Origin: Planctomycetota bacterium
Lineage (GTDB): Bacteria > Planctomycetota > UBA1135 > UBA2386
Length of the DNA: 41,909 bases
Assembly (NCBI GenBank): GCA_020851075.1
Contig: JADZDL010000535.1
Coordinates: forward strand, 1 to 41,909
Direction: 5' to 3'
This document shows positions 7,513-15,673 of the stretch, piece after piece; position 1 is the first letter of the stretch, and each line of letters begins with the position of its first letter. Made by a program: the position numbers and the translations under genes. The notes under the pieces are model-generated. The model was not told where the DNA came from, did no database searches, and was given only the letters and a program-made list of their open reading frames with translations.

Positions 7513-8931
7513 ATGAACCGTTGCGCACTCCTGCTCCTGCTCTCCACGCCCCAACTCGCGACGCCCCTGCTCGCCCAAACCCCGTTCCGTACGACGCGCC
7601 ACGCCGGTCTGGCGCAGATCCTGGTCGGCGACAAGTTCGCGTCTGGGGACCTCGATGGGGATGGCGACATCGACCTGTTCGTCGCCAACGACAACTCCCC
7701 AAACCAGCTTCTGCTGAACGATGGCCACGGCCGCTTCACCGACGCCACCGCGGGCCGCTTCGTGATGCAGCCGGGCAACAACGCGAGCCATTCCGTCGAC
7801 CTCGCCGACATCGATGGGGATGGCGACCTCGACATCCTGATCGGCAACGATGACAACCTGAGCAACCGCGTCTACCAGAACAACGGCGCGGCGGTGTTCA
7901 CCGACGTCACGGCGACCGCGCTGCCCGCCAATCTGCAGTTCACCATGGGCCAGGTGGTCGCCGACTTCGACGGCGACGGCGATGTCGATTGGTTCACCAT
8001 CGATGGCGCGCCGTGCCACTACTACGAGAACAACGGCGCCGGTGTGTTTACCGATGTGAGCGCAACTCGGATCGTCGGCCTGCCGAGTCTCTCCACCGAC
8101 CGCTACGCGGTGACGCCCTTCGCGGCCGACATCGACATGGATGGCGACCTCGATGTCCTGATCCAAACCTCGACCACCACCACAATCGGCCTCCTGCTCC
8201 TGAATCAGGGCGGAACCCTGTCGCCCAGCCCGACCCAGATTGCCGGCAGCGGCGGGGGCTCGGTCCTGTGGTTTGCCGATGTCGACCGGGACGGCGACCC
8301 GGACCTCTTCGCCGGCGCGGGGCGCAAACTGCTGCAGAACCAAGGGAACGGCACGTTCGTCGATGTGACGGCGACCGCGTTCCCCACCCAACCCTTCAAT
8401 GGCATTGCGAGCTTCGACGTCGACAACGATGGCGACATCGATCTCATCACGACGACAACGCTGTGGCTCAACCAGGGCAACGGCACGTTCGTCGCGCAGA
8501 CCGCGGCCCAGAGTCTCCCGTGGGGCTACAACCTCGGCGTTGCCTCGGCGGACTTCGATGGCGACGGCGATATCGACCTGCCTGGTCTGCCAAACTTCCT
8601 GCGCCAGGCCTACGCGCCGACGGTGCCGACGCGCGGCAACAGCTACTCCGTGCAGTTCCACGCGCGGCCCGGCGTGACCTCGACGGTCGGTGCGTTCGCC
8701 TCGCTCGGCTATGGAACGTTCGCTGCGGGTCCGTTCGGCACGATGCGGCTCGATCCAGCGAGCCTCGTGACGCTCGCCATCCAGAACGTCACCACGAACC
8801 CGATGACCCTCTCCTGGACCATCCCGAACGTGCCAGCGCTGGCGGGCACCGCGCTGCACTACCAGGGGTTCGTCATCGATCCGCTCGACGGCCCCGCCCT
8901 CACGAATACGATCCGCGACACGGTCCAGTAG
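7513..8931 (+). CDS. Secreted FG-GAP/VCBS seven-repeat propeller protein
   Basis: Starting at ATG 7513, the 472-residue product has a signal peptide (MNRCALLLLLSTPQLATPLLAQ, cut before Q). It then has seven calcium-loop motifs of the type D-x-D-x-D-G-D-x-D-L: DLDGDGDIDLF, DIDGDGDLDIL, DFDGDGDVDWF, DIDMDGDLDVL, DVDRDGDPDLF, DVDNDGDIDLI and DFDGDGDIDL. Seven repeats fit one integrin-alpha-like propeller. The C-terminal ~105 residues carry the module seen in other secreted proteins of this window (WTIPNVPALAGTALHYQGFV). An in-frame ATG at 7414 would add a hydrophilic extension in front of the signal peptide and is rejected. Function is probably binding or a structural role at the surface; no catalytic motif is visible. 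Confidence 0.9.
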   Translation: MNRCALLLLLSTPQLATPLLAQTPFRTTRHAGLAQILVGDKFASGDLDGDGDIDLFVANDNSPNQLLLNDGHGRFTDATAGRFVMQPGNNASHSVDLADIDGDGDLDILIGNDDNLSNRVYQNNGAAVFTDVTATALPANLQFTMGQVVADFDGDGDVDWFTIDGAPCHYYENNGAGVFTDVSATRIVGLPSLSTDRYAVTPFAADIDMDGDLDVLIQTSTTTTIGLLLLNQGGTLSPSPTQIAGSGGGSVLWFADVDRDGDPDLFAGAGRKLLQNQGNGTFVDVTATAFPTQPFNGIASFDVDNDGDIDLITTTTLWLNQGNGTFVAQTAAQSLPWGYNLGVASADFDGDGDIDLPGLPNFLRQAYAPTVPTRGNSYSVQFHARPGVTSTVGAFASLGYGTFAAGPFGTMRLDPASLVTLAIQNVTTNPMTLSWTIPNVPALAGTALHYQGFVIDPLDGPALTNTIRDTVQ

Positions 8932-8955
8932 GCAGCTGCCAGCAGGCCACCGACT

Positions 8956-10083
8956 CTACTTGCTGCCGTCGACCCACTGCTCCTTCGCGCGCTTCAGGTT
9001 CTCGTTCTTGGGGTCGACCTGCATCGCCTTGTCCATCATCGCGAACGCTTCCTTGCGCAGGTTGTTCACATTGAGCATCGCCGCGTGCAGGTAGAGCGCG
9101 TTGGCGTAGAACGGGTTGTCGGGCGCCGTCTTCTGCTGCTTCTCGACTTCCTTGAGGGCCTTCTCGCTCACGTCGAGCGCCTTCTTGAGCAGCGTCTTGT
9201 CGATCTTCTCGAGCTCCTTGTAGGCCTCGTACGCCTTCGACGCGATGTTCTGGCCCCAATCGAGCACCTGATCCGGCGGGATGTTCTTCCACGCGCGTTC
9301 GGCGTATTCGCAAGCGATCTTGAGGTTGTCGCGCTTCCACTCGGCGGCAGCGAGGTGGTCATAACCGAGGAACAGGATGCGCTTGTTCTTCTGCTTGTTG
9401 AGGAACTCGCGCAGCGGCTTCAGGTCGTAATCCTTCGGCAGCAGTTCGGGCTTGAAGATCTGGTCGTTGAGCTTCAACAGCATCGCCTCGGCCGCGGCTT
9501 CGCTCACCGCCTTGGGGTCCTTCGCGCCAATCGCGTCGATGACCTCGAGCGACCCCTTCTTGTCGCCGACCGCGCGCAGCTTGTGCACGAGTTCGAGCTG
9601 CAGCGCCAGGTCCGCGGGCTTCTCCGCGACGAGCTTGCGCAGCGCGGCGACCGTCTTGGTGCCAGCCTTGATGCGCGCCACCTCGGCCAGGAACTCCTTC
9701 ACGGGCACGTAGCCAGGAATCGCATCGACGACCGCCCCATCGGGCTGCACGAACAGCACCGTGGGCAATTTCTCGATACCGTATTTGGCAAGGATCGCCT
9801 TCTGCGTCGCGTCGTTCTCCTTCAAGCCCATGCACACGAAGTCCGCGAGCACGGGAGCGACTTCCTTGTCCGACAGTGTGCCGCCAAACATCGCCGAACA
9901 GTTGTCGTTCGGGTCGCGCCAGCAATACAGCATCACCATGCTGCTGGGCTTGTCCTTGCCGGCGGCAAGGGCGCCATCGAAGTCCTTCTGCCACCACTCG
10001 ACCGTCTGGCCGGGCAGCAGCGAGGCGAATTGCAGAGCGAGCGGAACCAGGGCGAGCAGTCCGTGGCGCATGGCCGCCATCAT
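8956..10083 (-). CDS. Exported thioredoxin-fold protein with helical C-terminal half
   Basis: The 375-residue product has a signal peptide (LLALVPLALQFASLLPGQ) followed by a thioredoxin-like domain at about residues 28-140. The cis-proline loop is visible (KLPTVLFV, Pro107). The usual CxxC is absent; two cysteines are spaced further apart in the corresponding loop (CWRDPNDNC, Cys54 and Cys62), with Cys84 nearby. Residues 150-375 are helical with TPR character (DNPFYANALYLHAAMLNVNN). M1, M2 or M5 (10071) could be the start. It might be a thiol oxidoreductase of unusual geometry or a fold that has lost redox activity. It converges with the FG-GAP gene, 24 bp apart. Confidence 0.8.
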   Translation of the reverse strand: MMAAMRHGLLALVPLALQFASLLPGQTVEWWQKDFDGALAAGKDKPSSMVMLYCWRDPNDNCSAMFGGTLSDKEVAPVLADFVCMGLKENDATQKAILAKYGIEKLPTVLFVQPDGAVVDAIPGYVPVKEFLAEVARIKAGTKTVAALRKLVAEKPADLALQLELVHKLRAVGDKKGSLEVIDAIGAKDPKAVSEAAAEAMLLKLNDQIFKPELLPKDYDLKPLREFLNKQKNKRILFLGYDHLAAAEWKRDNLKIACEYAERAWKNIPPDQVLDWGQNIASKAYEAYKELEKIDKTLLKKALDVSEKALKEVEKQQKTAPDNPFYANALYLHAAMLNVNNLRKEAFAMMDKAMQVDPKNENLKRAKEQWVDGSK

Positions 10084-10243
10084 GCCGTGGGAAGGGAACG
10101 GCGGCTAGATTGTGGTCGCCCAGCCCGACTACCCAGCCCGCCAACCCGCCGGCCAGCCGCGACTTCGCGCACGGCGGCAAACCAATTGCCCCGCTCGCAA
10201 CACCAAGGAACCCTCGCCCGGTAGCCACGGTTCGTCCCGGCGC

Positions 10244-10249
10244 TATCCT
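10244..10249 (+). promoter_or_regulatory. Candidate -10 element TATCCT
   Basis: TATCCT matches the TANNNT-type hexamers found in front of several genes here. It lies 59 nt before ATG 10309, so unlike the others it implies a leader of about 50 nt. No -35 match is evident. Confidence 0.35.
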
Positions 10250-10308
10250 CTCGCCATCGTCCCTCTCGCCATCGAACCGGCCGGGAACTCGCCACCCTCC
10301 CCAACGAC

Positions 10309-11997
10309 ATGACGCTTCCACGACTTCTCCCACTGTTTGCCCTGGCGGCACTGCTGCCTGCCCAGGCTCCAATCCTTCTCGGCACCACGGGTGAGGGCCA
10401 GGCCCCCAGCGAAGATCCCTGGATCAGCCCAACCAGCCGGGATTGGCCCGTTGCGGTCGGTCGCAGCGGCATGATCCGCAAGATGATCCCGGGGCGCATC
10501 TCTGGTCACGCCATGGCCGACGTGGTGATGCTCGACGGGACGGTCCCCATGATCGCCACGGCGCCCGGCATCCACACCTCGATGGGCCCCTTGCCCACTG
10601 GCAACAACCCGATCGGGCAGGTGCAGGACATCGCCATGCTCGTCGCAAGGGGTTTCGCCGACGGCTCACACGCGGGCCTGGATGCTCTCGCCATGGTCGG
10701 CTCCGGTGGCCTCCACATCTGGCGGCGCAATTCTGCGGTGGGCACGCAAATGGTCCAGGTGGGTGGATCGGAGTGGAACACCACGCAGCGGATCGCGACG
10801 CACCCACTGGATTCGACGCGCATCTACGGCGTCAGTTCGTCGGGCACCGTCCGCATGGCCACACTCTCGGCCAACACCTATGTGACCTCCCCGGTCACGT
10901 TCCCCAACTGCCCGTCGCCGCTGGCGATCGCGTGCATCGATTGGCAAGGTGGCGCCGCCGGCACCGAAGTCGCGGTCCTCACGACCACCGGGTTGTCGAT
11001 CTTCAATAGCACGGGCGCGACGCTGGCTACGTTCTCCGCGTCGACATCCCAGGGCAGCCTCACGCTCGTGAAAGCGGACACGGTTGGTACCCCATCCACG
11101 CACGCGGAGTGGCTCGCGTGGCTCACGCCAGGCACCAACTCGACGCTGCGCATCTGTCGCAACGGCGGCTACTACTCCATGACGCTGCCGGGCCGTTTCG
11201 TCGGGGCCACCGCGGGGGAAAGCAGCGGGGATCTCGCCGAAGACCTGCTGTTGTCGACGGAGGCCAACACCGACGTCACACTGCTCTGCAACATCTACCC
11301 GTACGCGGCGCAGCCCTTCGCCTACTCCCCGTCCGTGGCCGCCCGCCTCGCGGTCGCCTCCGCGGCGGAAGTGGGTGGAATCAACAACACGATCGGCGTG
11401 GCCGCCGCCGACTTTGACGCCGATGGTGATGGCGACCTGATCGCGGCCATCGACACGGGCGACAGCTCGACGCGGTTCAGCTTCCTGCGATACCGCCTCT
11501 ACGATGCTCCTTCGGTCGTGCAGCTCACGGCGGTCACCCCGACCCCGGACTACACCGCTGGCACCATGACCCTGGCAGTGAACTTCACGGAAGCCAACGT
11601 CGGCACCCATACCGAGGTCGTGGTCTGGGAAGAGTCGTGGGTTGGTGGGGTTGGCACGCTCGTACCGATGCCTCTGGCCTCGGTGTATGGCAACCAACTC
11701 GTGCCGAGGAATGGCACCGGCGCCAACACCGTAACCATCGAGGTGCCGCTCGCGCACCTGACCAACGGCGGGCATTTCATGCTCATGATGCGCCCCGTCA
11801 TCACCAACCAGGGACAAGTCGTTGCGGTCGCCGAGGCGTTCCTTGGCACGATCACGGGCCCTGGTGGGTTGACGCGCGCGTATGCGGCGAACGGCGGCAG
11901 CAATGTAGGCTTCCAAGGCGACATTCGAATTAGCGGAATCGCGCCGCGCCCGAAGCTGCCACCGGCCCCTCCGGGTCTGCCCCCCCAGCCGAAGTAG
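10309..11997 (+). CDS. Secreted protein with a single FG-GAP motif and proline-rich tail
   Basis: The 562-residue product begins with a signal peptide (LPRLLPLFALAALLPAQ, cut before Q). One clear FG-GAP calcium loop is present at about residues 369-378 (DFDADGDGDL); the rest is beta-rich, Ser/Thr-rich and repetitive in feel but not matched to a family I recognise. The C-terminus ends in a proline-rich stretch (PPAPPGLPPQPK), which could span a cell envelope layer. It converges with the CHAT gene, with 27 bp between the stops. Function unknown. Confidence 0.82.
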   Translation: MTLPRLLPLFALAALLPAQAPILLGTTGEGQAPSEDPWISPTSRDWPVAVGRSGMIRKMIPGRISGHAMADVVMLDGTVPMIATAPGIHTSMGPLPTGNNPIGQVQDIAMLVARGFADGSHAGLDALAMVGSGGLHIWRRNSAVGTQMVQVGGSEWNTTQRIATHPLDSTRIYGVSSSGTVRMATLSANTYVTSPVTFPNCPSPLAIACIDWQGGAAGTEVAVLTTTGLSIFNSTGATLATFSASTSQGSLTLVKADTVGTPSTHAEWLAWLTPGTNSTLRICRNGGYYSMTLPGRFVGATAGESSGDLAEDLLLSTEANTDVTLLCNIYPYAAQPFAYSPSVAARLAVASAAEVGGINNTIGVAAADFDADGDGDLIAAIDTGDSSTRFSFLRYRLYDAPSVVQLTAVTPTPDYTAGTMTLAVNFTEANVGTHTEVVVWEESWVGGVGTLVPMPLASVYGNQLVPRNGTGANTVTIEVPLAHLTNGGHFMLMMRPVITNQGQVVAVAEAFLGTITGPGGLTRAYAANGGSNVGFQGDIRISGIAPRPKLPPAPPGLPPQPK

Positions 11998-12024
11998 GCG
12001 CCGGAATCGAAGAAGCCGAGCGCG

Positions 12025-14364
12025 CTACTTCTCGGCAAACCCACCGAGCCCACTGAGCCGCAAGCCAGCAAAGTAGAACGGATGTGCACGCAGCGGATCG
12101 TTCGCGATTCGTTGCCGCCCGCGCCGCAGAGCCTCGGCCGCACCGTCACCCTGGCGGTGGCGATCCAGGCACGCGCCGAGCAAGTCCACGGACGCTCCCA
12201 GCGAAATGGGACCGCTGGCCAGCACCACGCTATCGGCGCCAGCCCACAGGAAGGCGCCGCCCAGGTGCTGCACACCATCCTCGCCGAGGCGCTGCGGCCC
12301 GGATGCCGCGTGGCAAACCCCGAGCAGGACCAGCGGAGGGACCTTGGTCGCCTCCACTCCTTCGGCAAACAGCACTGCCTGCGCTGGGTCGGCCGCGGCG
12401 AGCACGATGCCGGCCGAACGTTCGCGTTCGAAGTCCTCCACGCCGTGCGCGATCACACACAGCGCGCGTGCTGCCTTGATGTCCCCGGTGGCGAACTGCG
12501 CCGCCGTCGCGTCCTTGCCCCAAAACGCACGCACGCGCTTCGGAGGGTAACCACCCTGCAAGGCCAACCGCTGCTCCTCGCGCAGCGACAGGACATCGAC
12601 TCCCCACCGCGAGCGTGACGCATCATCGATGGCAGGATCCCCGACCAGAACAAGTTCTGGCCCCTCGTCCGAGCGTGGAGCACGAGCCGCCATGCGCTGC
12701 CTCAAGGCCCACGCCAGCGAGAACGACGGCACGTGAGCAATGGCGGCCTCCACACCGAGCCAGGAATCTCCGAGCGGCATCGCCTGCCAGGTCGCGACGA
12801 AGTTCTCGTCTCCGACCAGCAGCAGCCCCTTCCACGCACGCACGCGCCCTTTCACCGCCTCCGGCAGCAACTGCGAAGCAAGAGCCTCCCCGACCTGTCG
12901 GGTGCGACGAAGTTCTTCGGCGGCATCCGGCCCTGGCAGTTGTTCGATCCGATCACGATAATCCCGAAGCAACTCCAGGTAGTCGGGCTGGATTGGCAAT
13001 GGCACGAGGTCGGCACCTGCCGCATCGATCAACAACAAGTGAGCGCTGCAAGGCGCAAAGACGAACGCAAGGACTCCACCTCCCTGCGGAACCAGTTCTT
13101 CTTGCACCACCGCAAAGTCCGGGGCAGCCCCACCAAATCGGCGCGAGAGAGAGCCCAAGGAAAACGCCGCTTCCACGTGCTTCAGCGCAACCGAAGGCCA
13201 CACGTCCTTGGCAAGCAGCGCGCCATCGACGTCGAGCAGCGCTCCCAGAATCTCCCTGCGCGCCGAGAACTGGAACGAACTGACACCACCAGCGCGAATC
13301 GGCCACTGCTTCCACTTGGCAAACAGCTCCATCGCCACCTGGTCCAGGGCCACACGAGCGGCCTCCAGCTCCTCCGCGGGCCTACCACAGAGCCTCGCGA
13401 GCCGAACATGTTGCGCGAGAATCTCGGCCTCCCGTTGGAGGTTCTCAAAGGGCGGCTGCATCAACAGTTGGCTGCACTGCCAGGCGCGCTTCAGGTCGCC
13501 AGCACGCACCCAACAATCGACCGCGTCTTTGCCGGCGCGCATGCGGAGCGGGCTACCAGGCCTTTCGGCGCGAAACACAGCCTCGGACTCGAGGGCGAGC
13601 GCATGGCATTCCTCCGCCGACATTGGCAACTGCGCGCGCACCGTGCGCCGGCAACTCGCAACCTCCACCGCGACCTCCGCAATCCCCTCCTCCCCCGGAT
13701 CCGCATCCCCCTGCCCGCCCCCCGCCGCCACCTTGGCCGCGGTCGCCTTGAAGTCCGCCTCCGCACGCAGCAGCACCTGCCAGGCCTTCTTCGCACGATG
13801 TTGGGCCAGCAGCAGGTCGATCTGAGCCCGGAGCACAACCCATCGCCCGAGCAACGTGCTGCGGTCCGCCCGCGCCTCGAACGCTTCGAACGCCAACGCA
13901 GCCCGGTCCAGACAACCAAGCGCGAGGAAGCAGCGCCCCCTCTCCTCCTGGATCTCGGCCCCCGCGATGAGGACCAGTGGTTCCAGAGGCCAGTCGGCAA
14001 TGGTCGCCTCGACCTCCGTCAGCAACCGCAGCGCGCCGTCGGCGTCCCCCTCGGCGCGGGCCAACTGCGAAAGCCCGATGCGCGCAAACGGGTACCACCA
14101 ATCCCGCGGGCTGATCGCGCTAGCCTTCTCGAAGCACGCGCGCGCCTCTTCGAGCCGCCCCCAATGCGCAATCGCCGCCCGCCCCTGGTTCACCAGGGCC
14201 TCGGTCTCACTTGCCTGGGCCGCCGCCGTGGCCACCAGCGCGAAGCCGGCACACGCTACTGCAACGACAGTTCGAACGGCTTCTCGCGTCCACCCGCGAA
14301 GGCGACCACTCGCAACCGGAACCCAGTGCGCACCTGACCGGCCAGACCTGGCTCGAGTGTCCAT
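12025..14364 (-). CDS. TPR-CHAT domain protein with N-terminal signal sequence
   Basis: The 779-residue product has an Arg-rich n-region, a hydrophobic segment (TVVAVACAGFALVATAAAQ) ending in A-A-A-Q, TPR-like helices from about residue 52 to 420, and a C-terminal CHAT (caspase-like) domain. The catalytic pair is present: His640 in VIAHG and Cys684 in LGVCHAASG. Downstream, the GGAFLWAGADSVV and HPFYFAGLRL motifs are typical of the family. ATG 14364 is the only plausible start; no ATG, GTG or TTG lies between it and the hydrophobic core. The gene therefore overlaps the anti-sigma gene by 109 bp, implying translational coupling. Being third in an ECF operon suggests it acts in that signalling pathway. 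If the signal is cleaved the protease would be periplasmic; it may instead be a membrane anchor. Confidence 0.88.
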   Translation of the reverse strand: MDTRARSGRSGAHWVPVASGRLRGWTREAVRTVVAVACAGFALVATAAAQASETEALVNQGRAAIAHWGRLEEARACFEKASAISPRDWWYPFARIGLSQLARAEGDADGALRLLTEVEATIADWPLEPLVLIAGAEIQEERGRCFLALGCLDRAALAFEAFEARADRSTLLGRWVVLRAQIDLLLAQHRAKKAWQVLLRAEADFKATAAKVAAGGGQGDADPGEEGIAEVAVEVASCRRTVRAQLPMSAEECHALALESEAVFRAERPGSPLRMRAGKDAVDCWVRAGDLKRAWQCSQLLMQPPFENLQREAEILAQHVRLARLCGRPAEELEAARVALDQVAMELFAKWKQWPIRAGGVSSFQFSARREILGALLDVDGALLAKDVWPSVALKHVEAAFSLGSLSRRFGGAAPDFAVVQEELVPQGGGVLAFVFAPCSAHLLLIDAAGADLVPLPIQPDYLELLRDYRDRIEQLPGPDAAEELRRTRQVGEALASQLLPEAVKGRVRAWKGLLLVGDENFVATWQAMPLGDSWLGVEAAIAHVPSFSLAWALRQRMAARAPRSDEGPELVLVGDPAIDDASRSRWGVDVLSLREEQRLALQGGYPPKRVRAFWGKDATAAQFATGDIKAARALCVIAHGVEDFERERSAGIVLAAADPAQAVLFAEGVEATKVPPLVLLGVCHAASGPQRLGEDGVQHLGGAFLWAGADSVVLASGPISLGASVDLLGACLDRHRQGDGAAEALRRGRQRIANDPLRAHPFYFAGLRLSGLGGFAEK

Positions 14365-14960
14365 TCGGTCTGATTCTCCAACCCCGCTTCACGCTCCGCC
14401 AGGGGCTTGCCCTGCCCGACCGCAGGATCGTAGACCATGGCCTCAAACGTGGCTCCGCGCAGCGTCGACTCCCAGGTGAACCGCCGGCTGCCGTCGCGCA
14501 GCACCTCCTCGTGCAGCACCACCGCTTGCCCGCTGAGCACACGCTGGTCGTCGCGGTGGCTCGGCACGGCATCGGGCCACCACAAAGAACCTGCGACGAC
14601 GACCGCGGCGGCGGCCGCGAGCCCCAACCAGAGCTTGGGCCCCCACACCTTGGACCCCGACACCTTGGACCCACGGCCTGCCCGGTGCGGAATGGACGCC
14701 GCATCGGCACGTTCGGCAGGGACCAACTTCGGCTCGTTTGGACGACGGTCCTCGACGGCCAACGCGGCGCTCAGGAGTTCCCGCTCGCGGCTGGCCACGG
14801 CTTCGATGCGAGCTTCCAGTGCCGAGAGCTCTTCAAACTCCACCCGCAGCGACGGGTCCTTGGCCAGGTAGGCGCCAACGGCCGGATCGTCCAGACGGCG
14901 ATCGCCACAGAGCAGGTCGGCCAGCAGCTGCTGCCGATCGGGACCGATGCCGTCGTTCAT
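14256..14960 (-). CDS. Membrane anti-sigma factor of the adjacent ECF sigma
   Basis: The 234-residue product has a soluble N-terminal part (residues 1-105, helical, with DLLCGDRRLDD and a long Glu/Arg-rich helix), one membrane segment at about 107-127 (PKLWLGLAAAAAVVVAGSLW), and a periplasmic C-terminal domain rich in beta strands. No canonical zinc-binding HxxxCxxC is present. Its start overlaps the sigma factor stop by 4 bp (ATGA, 14957-14960), and its 3' end lies inside the CHAT reading frame. Position, topology and coupling make an anti-sigma role very likely. The periplasmic part is presumably the sensor; the signal is unknown. Confidence 0.8.
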   Translation of the reverse strand: MNDGIGPDRQQLLADLLCGDRRLDDPAVGAYLAKDPSLRVEFEELSALEARIEAVASRERELLSAALAVEDRRPNEPKLVPAERADAASIPHRAGRGSKVSGSKVWGPKLWLGLAAAAAVVVAGSLWWPDAVPSHRDDQRVLSGQAVVLHEEVLRDGSRRFTWESTLRGATFEAMVYDPAVGQGKPLAEREAGLENQTEWTLEPGLAGQVRTGFRLRVVAFAGGREKPFELSLQ

Positions 14961-15589
14961 GGTTCTTCGTTCTTTGGACCTAGCTGAGCCCGCATTGCCG
15001 CGAGGGCCCGGTAGTAGCGCGTCTTCACGGTGTTTGGCGAGATTGCCTGCCGCGTGCCGATTTCGTCGAAAGTCAGTCCTTCAAAGTGCTTCAGTCGCAT
15101 CACCATCGCCTCGTCCGCTGGCAAGCGTGCCAGCGCAGCGTGGACCAACTCCGCTTCATCGACGGCAGCCATCGCTGCCGGCAAAACCATCCCTCGCTCC
15201 GCCAGGTCTTCGACCGACGGCGCGCGCCGCATCAGCGCCTTGCGCGCAGCATTGCGCAACTCGAGATCGCAGAACCGGAAAGCCCACGTCTCCAGGGTAG
15301 CGTCGCCACGGTATAGAGAAAGTTTGCGCCAAACCAGGATCGCCACATCCTGGGCCGTGTCCTCCGCCTCCTCCGCGCGCAGTGGGCGGCCCGCCCTGGC
15401 GTTACAGACGGCCACGTAGCGCGGCAGACACTTCATGCGCGCCGTGAACTGCTCCACGGCCCGCGGCTCCTGCGCCAGCACCGCCCGTACCAACCCAAGG
15501 TCGGCAGGATGCGCCACCGTGCCACCCCCCTCGAGGGACTCGAGATGGGGCACGATCGTGGGCTCAGGAGATTGGTCACTCGGCCACAT
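14957..15589 (-). CDS. ECF-type RNA polymerase sigma factor
   Basis: From ATG 15589 the product is 210 residues. The sigma-2 region is seen around EEAEDTAQDVAILVWRKL and ATLETWAFRFCDLELRNAARK. The sigma-4 region carries ARLPADEAMVMRLKHFEGLT and a helix-turn-helix (FDEIGTRQAISPNTVKTRYY). The frame extends to a TTG at 15619, but ATG 15589 has a TAGGAT hexamer exactly 8 nt in front of it and is preferred. It heads the sigma / anti-sigma / CHAT operon and is divergent from the CarboxypepD_reg array, which may be part of its regulon (inference). Confidence 0.92.
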   Translation of the reverse strand: MWPSDQSPEPTIVPHLESLEGGGTVAHPADLGLVRAVLAQEPRAVEQFTARMKCLPRYVAVCNARAGRPLRAEEAEDTAQDVAILVWRKLSLYRGDATLETWAFRFCDLELRNAARKALMRRAPSVEDLAERGMVLPAAMAAVDEAELVHAALARLPADEAMVMRLKHFEGLTFDEIGTRQAISPNTVKTRYYRALAAMRAQLGPKNEEP

Positions 15590-15597
15590 CCACCTGC

Positions 15598-15603
15598 ATC
15601 CTA
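15598..15603 (-). promoter_or_regulatory. Candidate -10 element TAGGAT of the sigma operon
   Basis: Read on the minus strand, TAGGAT is followed by 8 nt and then ATG 15589. The spacing would place the transcript start at or next to the start codon (leaderless). Confidence 0.45.
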
Positions 15604-15661
15604 GCACCGTGGCCTGCAAGGGCTACCGTGCACCAGACTCACCCTCCGGAAACCGGGAGCA

Positions 15662-15667
15662 TAGAAT
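15662..15667 (+). promoter_or_regulatory. Candidate -10 element TAGAAT
   Basis: TAGAAT (five of six matches to TATAAT) lies 6 nt before ATG 15674, the spacing expected for a leaderless mRNA. It supports 15674 as the start of the CarboxypepD_reg gene rather than ATG 15701. Confidence 0.5.
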
Positions 15668-15673
15668 CCGGGA

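Noticed and set aside
7507..8859. 450-codon minus-strand frame opposite the FG-GAP gene
   Set aside because: The D-x-D-G-D repeats of the plus strand create repetitive VAVAIxVE runs on the other strand; it is a mirror of the FG-GAP repeats.
8932..8941. Palindrome GGCAGCTGCC just after the FG-GAP stop codon
   Set aside because: Too short, with no loop or T-run, to call a terminator; such palindromes are frequent at this GC content.
12015..12036. Possible terminator hairpin (GCCGAG, 10-nt loop, CTCGGC) between convergent genes
   Set aside because: The stem is only 6 bp, has no T-tract, and overlaps the end of the CHAT coding sequence.
12733..14337. 534-codon plus-strand frame opposite the CHAT gene
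   Set aside because: Low-complexity Arg/Gln/His composition and no motif; the minus strand has TPRs and a CHAT active site.
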